This document shows, in pieces, positions 1 through 5,037 of a stretch of 5,037 nucleotides of DNA. Numbering within the stretch: the first letter of the stretch is position 1; each line of letters starts with the position of its first letter. Source of the stretch: Alphaproteobacteria bacterium (GTDB lineage: Bacteria > Pseudomonadota > Alphaproteobacteria > UBA8366 > JADFVY01); NCBI GenBank assembly GCA_029881615.1, contig JAOUMF010000213.1, positions 1 to 5,037 of the forward strand. Direction: 5' to 3'. The notes under the pieces were generated by a model. The model did no database searches. It was given only the letters and a program-made list of their open reading frames with translations, and was not told where the DNA came from. Both the position numbers and the translations under genes were made by a program.

Positions 1-1216
1 GAAGCTGCCCCTGGCGCGGCTAATGGAGGATGCCGTGCGCCATGGCCGGGACGGTGTCGCGGTGACCGAGGGGCAGGAAACGCTGACCCGGACCAAGTAT
101 GACGGACTGAAGGACGCACCGGGTTTCGCCGAGTCTTACCTGATCGACGGCCAACTGCCGCGTGAAGGGATGAAGCTGACCCAGCCGCGCCTCGCCGCGA
201 CGCTTGAGCATCTGGGGCGCGCCGGGCTCGACGATTTCTATCGCGGCGAACTGGCGGCCATGATTGCCCGGGATCTGGCGGCGGCCGGCAGCCCGGTTTC
301 GGAGCAAGATCTTGCCGCGCATCAGGCGAAGCGCGTAGCGCCGTTGTCCGCTGATGTTTCCACCGGAACTCTCTACAACATGACCCCGCCGACCCAGGGG
401 CTGGCCTCGCTGATGATCCTGGCCTTGTTCGACCGGCTGGGCGTGGCGCAAGGCGAGGGCTTTGACCATATTCACGGCCTGGTGGAAGCGACCAAGCGGG
501 CCTTCCTGGTGCGCGATCGTTACGTTACCGACCCCGCCTATATGACGCGCGATCCGGCCGAATTTCTCGATCCGGCCTTTCTGGACGGCGAGGCCGCGAA
601 GATCGACAGGGCCCGCGCATTGCCCTGGCCCCAGCCGGCAGCGCCCGGCGATACCATCTGGATGGGCGCCATCGACGGGGAAGGGCGCGCGGTCAGCTTT
701 ATTCAGAGCACCTACTGGGAGTTCGGTTCGGGGGTGGTGCTGAACGAGGCCGGTTTCCTGTGGCAGAACCGCGGTATCAGCTTCTCGCTGGACCCGGCCG
801 CGCCAAACCCGCTGATGCCCGGCCGCAAACCCTTCCATACGCTGAATCCGGCGTTGGCACGCCTGAAGGACGGCCGGGTCATGGTCTACGGCAATATGGG
901 CGGCGAGGGCCAGCCGCAGAGCCAGTCTGCCGTGTTCAGCCGTCATGTGATGTTCGGCCAGGGATTGCAGGAAGCAATCACCGCGCCGCGCTGGCTACTG
1001 GGCCGCACCTGGGGCGATGTGTCGATGAGCCTGAAGCTGGAAAATCGCTTCGATCCGGTGCTGGTACAGGCCCTGCGCGACGCCGGGCACGAGGTTGAAC
1101 TGGTCGGCCCATTCGAAGACTTGCTGGGCCACGCCGGCGCTGTCGTGCGTCATCCCGACGGCACCCTGGAAGGCGCCAACGACCCGCGCAGCGACGGCGC
1201 GGCGATGGGGTTTTGA
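1..1216 (+). CDS. Gamma-glutamyltransferase-superfamily hydrolase, YwrD/HpxW (oxamate amidohydrolase)-like, 5'-truncated
   Basis: The frame is open from base 2 to a TGA at 1214-1216 (404 codons), so the gene starts left of the window and lacks roughly 120 N-terminal residues. Family members are Ntn hydrolases that self-cleave before a threonine, which becomes the N-terminal nucleophile of the small subunit. Numbering from the Met at base 23, that residue is Thr211 (codon 653-655) in GDTIWMG, leaving a small subunit of 187 residues, a normal size. The oxyanion-hole Gly-Gly is at 293-294 (NMGGEGQPQ) and the C-terminal DPRSDGAA motif is present. Against E. coli Ggt, recalled from memory and aligned without gaps in this stretch, the glutamyl-binding residues are changed: Asn411 to Tyr231, Gln430 to Arg250, Asp433 to Ser253, Ser462-Ser463 to His272-Thr273. 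This argues against a true glutathione hydrolase and fits the HpxW/YwrD branch. An amidohydrolase role is inferred; the substrate is unknown. The Met at 23 is internal, not the start. Confidence 0.92.
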   Translation, partial: KLPLARLMEDAVRHGRDGVAVTEGQETLTRTKYDGLKDAPGFAESYLIDGQLPREGMKLTQPRLAATLEHLGRAGLDDFYRGELAAMIARDLAAAGSPVSEQDLAAHQAKRVAPLSADVSTGTLYNMTPPTQGLASLMILALFDRLGVAQGEGFDHIHGLVEATKRAFLVRDRYVTDPAYMTRDPAEFLDPAFLDGEAAKIDRARALPWPQPAAPGDTIWMGAIDGEGRAVSFIQSTYWEFGSGVVLNEAGFLWQNRGISFSLDPAAPNPLMPGRKPFHTLNPALARLKDGRVMVYGNMGGEGQPQSQSAVFSRHVMFGQGLQEAITAPRWLLGRTWGDVSMSLKLENRFDPVLVQALRDAGHEVELVGPFEDLLGHAGAVVRHPDGTLEGANDPRSDGAAMGF

Positions 1217-1258
1217 GTTAGGTGTCAGTCGACGGCTGATAGTCTGAACCGCCAGCAG

Positions 1259-1999
1259 TTACCCCGCCAGATTGCTTTTTGCCACCTGGTACCAATTGCG
1301 CTGGGCGCGGAAATAGGGTTTGGGCGCGGTCTCGACCGAGACGACGACCGCCTCGAAGAGTGCCCGGGCCTCGTCGACCTGACCCATCCGTTGTAACAGC
1401 AAGCCATAGCGGCAGCGGGCTTCCTCGCCGGGGAAATAACCGGCCAGCGACTCATATTCGATGGCGGCTTGGTCCAGATCTCCCATGCCCTCGCGGCTGC
1501 GGGCGTAAAGCATGTGGCCTTCGGCGGATTCAAAATCGGGATTGGTCTCGCGCAGCCGGTCCAGCGTATCGCATACGCCGGGGTAATCCTTTAGCCCAAA
1601 CAGCGAGCGGGTCAGCCCCATCATCAGCGCCGGGTCGTCGGCATGAACCCCCTCCAACGCTGTTTCGTATAGCGTTCGGGCTTCGTCATATCGTTCGCTA
1701 GCGCATAGCGCCTCGGCCAGTCTCTTGCGGTTTTCCGCTGTGTCGGTCAAGCGCAGGGCGGCGGTTGCTTCGCGAATTTCCTTCGCCGGATCGATTACCC
1801 GTCCAAGATCCGACGCGGCCTCGCGGGCGGCACGGCTATGCATCATGTCGGGCAGGATTTCCGACAGAAAATATATTCCGGCCCCGATTGTCGGCAGCCC
1901 CAGGATGATGGCGAACCAGTAATAGGGCTGGCGCGTGCGCAATGCATGGAAGATGCAGGCGGCATCCAGCGCCAGAACGAGACCGGCTAATATGGGCAT
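1259..1999 (-). CDS. Membrane-anchored tetratricopeptide-repeat protein, paralogue A
   Basis: A 246-residue protein of unknown specific function. Residues 1-20 and about 27-48 are hydrophobic and separated by a charged RTRQP turn, giving a two-segment membrane hairpin. The second segment (W-F-A-I-I-L-G-L-P, then G-IY-FL) resembles the PLDc_N-type anchor found on several bacterial proteins. After a linker, residues about 72-220 are helical with TPR-like spacing: candidate repeats at about 89-118, 122-153, 156-188 and 190-220, each with a small residue-hydrophobic pattern such as AEAL..ERYDEARTLYE. TPR arrays bind partner proteins, so a membrane-tethered scaffold is inferred; no catalytic motif is visible. 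The ATG is supported by GGAAG seven bases upstream. It is the last of three genes on this strand, 128 bp below its paralogue, and its TAA faces the hydrolase gene across 42 bp. Confidence 0.9.
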   Translation of the reverse strand: MPILAGLVLALDAACIFHALRTRQPYYWFAIILGLPTIGAGIYFLSEILPDMMHSRAAREAASDLGRVIDPAKEIREATAALRLTDTAENRKRLAEALCASERYDEARTLYETALEGVHADDPALMMGLTRSLFGLKDYPGVCDTLDRLRETNPDFESAEGHMLYARSREGMGDLDQAAIEYESLAGYFPGEEARCRYGLLLQRMGQVDEARALFEAVVVSVETAPKPYFRAQRNWYQVAKSNLAG

Positions 2000-2006
2000 G
2001 GTTTGA

Positions 2007-2011
2007 CTTCC
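2007..2011 (-). promoter_or_regulatory. Ribosome binding site of TPR paralogue A
   Basis: GGAAG on the - strand, seven bases before the ATG at 1999. It supports this start and agrees with the gapless N-terminal match to paralogue B. Confidence 0.65.
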
Positions 2012-2076
2012 GTATTATCGTGTGCGCAACCAGGGACTGTGGAAGTTTGCCATGGCAAGTGTTATCGGATGGTTAA

Positions 2077-2095
2077 GAAGATTCGCTGAAGATTC
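2077..2095. repeat. Two direct copies of GAAGATTC, 11 bp apart
   Basis: GAAGATTC occurs at 2077-2084 and again at 2088-2095, one helical turn apart. The same stretch can also fold as an imperfect hairpin (agaagattc at 2076-2084 against gattcttct at 2091-2099, one mismatch, 6-base loop). It lies about 80-95 bp upstream of TPR paralogue A and 33 bp past the stop of paralogue B. The helical spacing would suit a tandem-binding regulator; the hairpin reading would suit a weak transcription stop. Neither is proven. Confidence 0.3.
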
Positions 2096-2127
2096 TTCTG
2101 CCGGGACAGGTTGAATGCGTCGGCGTA

Positions 2128-2862
2128 CTACAATTGTTGCTTCGCCAGGTCGTACCAGGTCTTCTCGCTTTTGCGGTACAGGAGGGAGCCGCTCTCCACC
2201 GACTCGACAATTTCACGAAACCCGGCCTCTGCCTCTTCCTGTCGTCCCGTACGCAACAGCAGCATGGCGTGGCGGTAGCGCGCTTCCTCGCCCGGGAAAT
2301 ATCCGGTCAGGGCATTATATTCCATCACCGCCTTGTCGAAATCTCCCAACGCTTCATGGGCGCGGGCATACATCATGTGTCCTTCGGGCGACTGGAAATC
2401 CGGCCAGGCTTCGCGCAGAGCATCCAGGGTCGCGCGGACGCCTTCGTAATCTTCCAGCCCGAACAGGGCCCGGGCCAAGCCCATCATCAGGGTCGGATCG
2501 TCGGCGTGGGCGCCTGTCAGCGTACTTTCGTAAAGTTCCCGCGCTTCCGCATGGCGGCCCCGTACGACCAGCGCATCGGCCAGTCGACGGCGGGTTTCAG
2601 CGGTATCGAGCTCTTCCATCGCGGCCCGTGCGGCGCGGACTTCCTTGTCCGGGTCGATGGCGCGGCCCAGACCGGCGGCGGCCTGCCGCGCCGTGGGGTT
2701 GGCACGTGCGCGTGGCAGTAACTCGGTCATGAGATACATCGTCGCCCCGACGAAGGGCAGGGCAATAATGATAAAAAACCACAGGGCCGGCTGACGCTTG
2801 TAGGCGGCATGGCCGAGGCAAATGACATCCAGTAACAGAACGAGGCCCGCGAACAGCGGCAT
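2128..2862 (-). CDS. Membrane-anchored tetratricopeptide-repeat protein, paralogue B
   Basis: A 244-residue protein with the same architecture as the gene 128 bp downstream. A two-segment membrane hairpin spans about residues 1-20 and 27-48 (with KRQPALWFFIIIALP in the turn and second segment). A short Ala/Arg-rich linker follows, then a helical TPR domain over about 72-220. I count about 134 identical positions of 244 against paralogue A, without gaps until the last few residues. The strongest shared blocks are HADDPxLMMGL (119-129), PDFxSxEGHM (154-163) and GYFPGEEAR (187-195). The C-terminal ends differ most (KQQL against KSNLAG). The start has AAGGAG seven bases upstream. The function is unknown; a membrane-tethered protein-binding scaffold is inferred. 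It lies 118 bp downstream of the small gene at 2981-3217, and a hairpin in that gap could separate their transcription. Confidence 0.92.
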   Translation of the reverse strand: MPLFAGLVLLLDVICLGHAAYKRQPALWFFIIIALPFVGATMYLMTELLPRARANPTARQAAAGLGRAIDPDKEVRAARAAMEELDTAETRRRLADALVVRGRHAEARELYESTLTGAHADDPTLMMGLARALFGLEDYEGVRATLDALREAWPDFQSPEGHMMYARAHEALGDFDKAVMEYNALTGYFPGEEARYRHAMLLLRTGRQEEAEAGFREIVESVESGSLLYRKSEKTWYDLAKQQL

Positions 2863-2869
2863 CGTCGCA

Positions 2870-2875
2870 CTCCTT
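2870..2875 (-). promoter_or_regulatory. Strong ribosome binding site of TPR paralogue B
   Basis: AAGGAG on the - strand, seven bases before the ATG at 2862. It is a better match to the anti-Shine-Dalgarno than the site before paralogue A, so B may be translated more strongly. Confidence 0.75.
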
Positions 2876-2913
2876 CCCCGGTGGTTCCTTACACCCTGAC
2901 GGGCGTTATGCGG

Positions 2914-2923
2914 CGACGGTCGT
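2914..2923. repeat. Palindromic CGACCGTCG motif, copy 1
   Basis: The - strand reads ACGACCGTCG here; the core CGAC-C-GTCG is a perfect palindrome around one base. It lies 52-61 bp upstream of TPR paralogue B. The same 10-mer recurs at 3247-3256, each time followed within a few bases by GCATAA. It is a candidate operator shared by the - strand genes. Confidence 0.35.
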
Positions 2924-2927
2924 AAAT

Positions 2928-2968
2928 GCCACGCCGCCGGTCGCCGGATTTATCCGTTACGGCGTGGC
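2928..2968 (-). terminator. GC-rich intergenic hairpin, possible terminator or attenuator
   Basis: GCCACGCCG at 2928-2936 pairs perfectly with CGGCGTGGC at 2960-2968 (9 bp stem). The 23-base loop holds a second palindrome, CGGAT/ATCCG, at 2945-2956. In the - strand transcript it begins 12 bases after the stop of the small gene, where a terminator would sit. Only a weak T stretch (ATTTACG) follows, so it is not a textbook intrinsic terminator and may instead be a partial stop or an RNA-stabilising structure between the small gene and TPR paralogue B. Confidence 0.4.
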
Positions 2969-2980
2969 GAAAGGCAAGGG

Positions 2981-3217
2981 TCAGGTTCCCGAGGTTTCGA
3001 CTCTGTCGGCGATACCGTCCAGCAGATCGCGCGCGGCTTGCGAATCCATTTCCGGTCGGTCGCCCAGCGTGCGCAACCGTTCGGCCAGGCGCAGTTTCTT
3101 CGGGTCGTTGCGAGCCAGCAGCGATATGGCGAAGACGAGCGCCTTCGAGATCGACTGCAAATCGTTGTCCATGGCGGCCACGCGTTCTTCCAGCGCCTTG
3201 ATCTTCTCGTCACTCAT
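2981..3217 (-). CDS. Small coiled-coil-like protein of unknown function (78 aa)
   Basis: I do not recognise this protein. From the ATG at 3217 it begins MSDEKIKALEERVAAMDNDL, a charged amphipathic helix with hydrophobic residues at heptad-like spacing (residues about 5-27). A more hydrophobic helix follows (ALVFAISLLA, about 26-35), then a basic KKLRLAERLR segment and a C-terminal helix (DSQAARDLLDGIADRVE). It has no signal peptide; the hydrophobic stretch is too short for a sure membrane segment. The frame is open further up to an ATG at 3274, but that start has no ribosome binding site and adds an unlikely aromatic/basic 19-residue lead, whereas GGGGAA lies six bases before the ATG at 3217. 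An oligomerising or adaptor role is inferred from the helices only. It is the first of the three - strand genes. Confidence 0.75.
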   Translation of the reverse strand: MSDEKIKALEERVAAMDNDLQSISKALVFAISLLARNDPKKLRLAERLRTLGDRPEMDSQAARDLLDGIADRVETSGT

Positions 3218-3223
3218 TAAATG

Positions 3224-3229
3224 TTCCCC
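3224..3229 (-). promoter_or_regulatory. Ribosome binding site that decides the start of the small gene
   Basis: GGGGAA on the - strand, six bases before the ATG at 3217. No comparable site precedes the in-frame ATG at 3274, so the shorter 78-residue product is preferred. Confidence 0.55.
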
Positions 3230-3246
3230 GAATAAAATTGCGTATA

Positions 3247-3256
3247 ACGACCGTCG
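3247..3256. repeat. Palindromic CGACCGTCG motif, copy 2
   Basis: The + strand reads ACGACCGTCG, identical to the - strand of 2914-2923, followed here by ATAAT and GCATAA. It lies 30-39 bp upstream of the small gene's ATG, next to the candidate -10 at 3242-3247, where a bound repressor would block transcription. Confidence 0.35.
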
Positions 3257-3358
3257 ATAATGCATAAAATCCATTAGCGGATGATTAAGACGAATAAATA
3301 ATGTTTTTGTAGTCGGCGAAGGAAGGGTTTGCCCGGGCGGGGGCGAATGGCTTTGTTC

Positions 3359-3366
3359 CGACCGTC
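3359..3366. repeat. CGACCGTC, partial third copy of the palindrome
   Basis: It matches eight of the nine bases of CGACCGTCG (A replaces the final G) and lies 121-128 bp upstream of the methyltransferase ATG. Its weaker match makes a functional role less certain than for the other two copies. Confidence 0.2.
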
Positions 3367-3445
3367 ATGATCAACGGGTGACGATGGAATGGCGGCGGTG
3401 GGCTAGTGCGTGCCGTTTACGGGGGGGAATGCGGGTGGTCGCCAG

Positions 3446-3459
3446 CGCAAGCTCTTGCG
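3446..3459. promoter_or_regulatory. Inverted repeat CGCAAG-CT-CTTGCG before the methyltransferase gene
   Basis: A perfect 6 bp inverted repeat with a 2 bp spacer, 27 bp upstream of the ATG at 3487. As DNA it could be an operator half-site pair for a dimeric regulator; as RNA it gives a 5 bp stem with a GCTC loop in the leader. No regulator gene lies in the window to pair it with. Confidence 0.3.
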
Positions 3460-3476
3460 ATAGACAGCTCGAATCC

Positions 3477-3483
3477 GGGAGGG
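3477..3483 (+). promoter_or_regulatory. Ribosome binding site of the methyltransferase gene
   Basis: GGGAGGG ends three bases before the ATG at 3487. The spacing is a little short, but the purine match is good and no other in-frame start nearby has a better one. Confidence 0.6.
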
Positions 3484-3486
3484 AAG

Positions 3487-5037
3487 ATGAACGAGACCAC
3501 AGCGGGGTCGAGAGCGAGAACTGGCGGACGGCGCGGGCGGCGCGGTGGCGACGGCGATGCCGGGGGCGTTGCGGCTATAGAACAGCCGGCATGGCGGCAA
3601 CCCCGGAACCCGTATGCGCCGGTCGCGGCGGTTTCCGCCGATCAGCTAGAGGCTATTCATCTGGCTTCGCTGCAGGTTCTCGAAGAGATCGGCATCGATG
3701 TTCTCAACGCCGAGGCCAAGTCCATTCTCAAGGCGGCCGGCGCCGACGTGGCGGCCGATGGCGACCGTGTACGCTTCGACCGCGGACTGGTGGAGCAATC
3801 GATCGGCAAGCCGCCGACGGAATTCAAGCTGCATGCCCGCAATCCCGATCATACGCTTAATATAGGCGGCGCCTGGATCGCCAATTGCGCGGTGGCCAGC
3901 GCGCCCAACGCGCATGATATGGAGGGTGGACGCCGGCCCGGCAATACGGCCGATTTCAAAAACTTCCTGCGCCTTATCCAGAAACTGAATATCATTCACC
4001 TGATCGGCGGTTATCCGGTGGAACCCCTGGACCGCCATCCCTCGACCCGGCATCTGGAATGCCTAAGCGACACGGTCCTGATGACCGACAAGGTGTTCCA
4101 TGCCTATTCGCTGGGGCGAGAGCGCATTCTCGACGGTATCGAAATCGCCCGCATCGCCCGCGGCATCGACAATGAAACGCTGGAGCGCGAGCCCAGCCTG
4201 ATGACCATCATCAATTCCAACTCGCCGTTGAAGCTGGATGAAGTCATGTGCGGTGGCATTATCGAGATGGCCCGGCGCAATCAGGTGGTCGTGTTGACGC
4301 CGTTCACGCTCGCCGGCGCGATGGCCCCGGTGACGATCGCCGGCGCGGTGACCCAGCAGAACGCCGAGGCGCTGGCCGGGCTGGTGCTGAGCCAGAACGT
4401 GCGGCCGGGGGCACCGTTCGTCTATGGCGGTTTTACCTCGAATGTGGACATGAAATCTGGCGCGCCGGCCTTCGGCACACCGGAATATATGAAATCGGCC
4501 TTGTTGGGTGGGCAGCTGGCGCGGCGTTACGGGCTGCCTTACCGGTCATCGAATGTTTGCGCCGCCAATACGGTGGACGCCCAGGCGGCATATGAGTCCG
4601 TGTTCTCGCTGTGGGGTGCGACGATGGGCGGGGTCAATATCCTCAAGCATGGTGCAGGCTGGATGGAAGGCGGTTTGCAGGCCTCGTTCGAGAAGATGGT
4701 GCTGGACGCGGACCTGCTGCAAATGGTGGCGGCATTCCTGACGCCGCTGGAGGTGGATGACGATGCGTTGGCGCTCGATGCCATGCGGGAGGTCGGGCCG
4801 GGGGGGCACTTCTTCGGCGCCGCCCATACCATGGAACGTTACAGTACGGCCTTTTACAGCCCGATGATTTCCGACTGGCGCAATTACGAGACCTGGCAGG
4901 AAGCGGGAAGTCCGAACGCCTATGAAAAGGCTAACCGCCTCTACAAGCAACTCCTGGTAGACTATGAGGAGCCGCCAGTCGACGAGGCGGTTCGCGAGGA
5001 ATTGGCGGATTTCATCGCCCGGCGCACTGAAGAAGGT
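3487..5037 (+). CDS. Trimethylamine methyltransferase (MttB) family protein, non-pyrrolysine type, 3' end outside window
   Basis: The frame is open from the ATG at 3487 to the window edge (517 codons), near the usual length for the family, so only a few residues should be missing. MttB-superfamily proteins are TIM-barrel enzymes that move a methyl group from a quaternary or tertiary amine to a corrinoid protein. A basic, Gly/Arg-rich tail (residues about 8-22) precedes the family start, ADQLEAIHLASLQVLEEIG. Family-typical blocks include NSNSPLKLDEVM (239-250) and GLPYRSSNVCAANTVDAQAAYE (349-370), with SLWGATMGG and HGAGWMEGGL following to 397. No TAG codon occurs in frame, so this is not a pyrrolysine enzyme; the archaeal pyrrolysine site should fall near residue 370, by recollection. 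Bacterial homologues of this type act on betaines (glycine or proline betaine), so trimethylamine itself is an unlikely substrate. The substrate here is not determined, and no corrinoid protein or second methyltransferase is in view. It is transcribed away from the small gene. Confidence 0.93.
   Translation, partial: MNETTAGSRARTGGRRGRRGGDGDAGGVAAIEQPAWRQPRNPYAPVAAVSADQLEAIHLASLQVLEEIGIDVLNAEAKSILKAAGADVAADGDRVRFDRGLVEQSIGKPPTEFKLHARNPDHTLNIGGAWIANCAVASAPNAHDMEGGRRPGNTADFKNFLRLIQKLNIIHLIGGYPVEPLDRHPSTRHLECLSDTVLMTDKVFHAYSLGRERILDGIEIARIARGIDNETLEREPSLMTIINSNSPLKLDEVMCGGIIEMARRNQVVVLTPFTLAGAMAPVTIAGAVTQQNAEALAGLVLSQNVRPGAPFVYGGFTSNVDMKSGAPAFGTPEYMKSALLGGQLARRYGLPYRSSNVCAANTVDAQAAYESVFSLWGATMGGVNILKHGAGWMEGGLQASFEKMVLDADLLQMVAAFLTPLEVDDDALALDAMREVGPGGHFFGAAHTMERYSTAFYSPMISDWRNYETWQEAGSPNAYEKANRLYKQLLVDYEEPPVDEAVREELADFIARRTEEG

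Larger units (their letters stand above)
3218..3486. promoter_or_regulatory. AT-rich divergent intergenic region with possible promoters
   Basis: This 269 bp separates the - strand genes from the methyltransferase gene. Bases 3218-3316 are clearly AT-rich against the GC-rich genes, as expected for promoters. For the - strand, TTATAC (3247-3242) is a possible -10 with its start about 20 bases before the ATG at 3217, but the -35 is poor. For the + strand, TTAAGA (3285-3290), a 17-base spacer and TGTAGT (3308-3313) match consensus at four of six bases each. Both are weak calls. I see no convincing gene here. Confidence 0.4.

Noticed and set aside
20..946. Long open frame on the - strand opposite the hydrolase gene
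   Set aside because: It is the antisense shadow of a clearly conserved GC-rich gene; its translation shows no recognisable domain and is rich in His, Gln, Arg and Gly.
1221..1250. Possible bidirectional terminator between the convergent genes (GGT-g-TCAG with CTGAACC)
   Set aside because: The stem is only 7 bp with a bulge and a 15-base loop, and no T run follows on either strand.
2115..2732. Two overlapping + strand frames opposite TPR paralogue B
   Set aside because: Both are antisense to a conserved gene with a strong ribosome binding site; their Arg/Pro-rich or mixed translations look like GC-bias artefacts.
2906..3267. Small mobile element with terminal inverted repeats around the 78-residue gene
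   Set aside because: The inverted ends have a spacing difference and no flanking target-site duplication; the core is itself palindromic, so orientation is not informative.
3218..3274. 19-residue N-terminal extension of the small protein (start at 3274)
   Set aside because: There is no ribosome binding site before that ATG, the stretch is AT-rich promoter-like DNA, and the ATG at 3217 has GGGGAA at good spacing.
3378..3860. 160-codon + strand frame running into the methyltransferase gene
   Set aside because: It is out of frame with the conserved MttB-family sequence and translates to an Arg/Gly-rich product; its upstream part has no good ribosome binding site.
3487..5037. Pyrrolysine-containing trimethylamine methyltransferase
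   Set aside because: There is no in-frame TAG across 517 codons and the position near the expected pyrrolysine site carries ordinary sense codons.

Overview
The window looks like chromosomal DNA from a free-living alphaproteobacterium. The coding regions are GC-rich with G/C-heavy third positions, and an MttB-like methyltransferase sits near a divergent gamma-glutamyltransferase homologue, a mix common in Rhodospirillales- and Rhizobiales-type genomes. That placement is an inference from gene content, not a taxonomic assignment. I see no RNA genes, CRISPR array, insertion sequence or phage genes.

Layout, left to right: (1) 1-1216, + strand: the C-terminal three quarters of a gamma-glutamyltransferase-superfamily hydrolase of the YwrD/HpxW type, cut by the left edge. 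(2) 1259-1999 and 2128-2862, both - strand: two tandem paralogues of a small membrane-anchored tetratricopeptide (TPR) protein, about 55% identical with no gaps. (3) 2981-3217, - strand: a 78-residue coiled-coil-like protein of unknown function, separated from the upstream TPR gene by a GC-rich hairpin. (4) 3218-3486: an AT-rich divergent intergenic region holding possible promoters and short palindromes. (5) 3487-5037, + strand: a trimethylamine methyltransferase (MttB) family protein without an in-frame amber codon. It runs off the right edge but is close to full length.

The three - strand genes lie head to tail and may form one transcription unit starting in the 3218-3300 region, but the 118-128 bp gaps and the hairpin at 2928-2968 leave room for separate control. 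The methyltransferase gene is divergent from them. The hydrolase gene converges on the TPR pair with a 42 bp gap and no convincing terminator. Nothing here shows that the hydrolase, the TPR proteins and the methyltransferase act in one pathway. The most distinctive local features are the TPR gene duplication, the unknown 78-residue gene, and a 9 bp palindrome (CGACCGTCG) repeated only in the intergenic DNA around the small gene.
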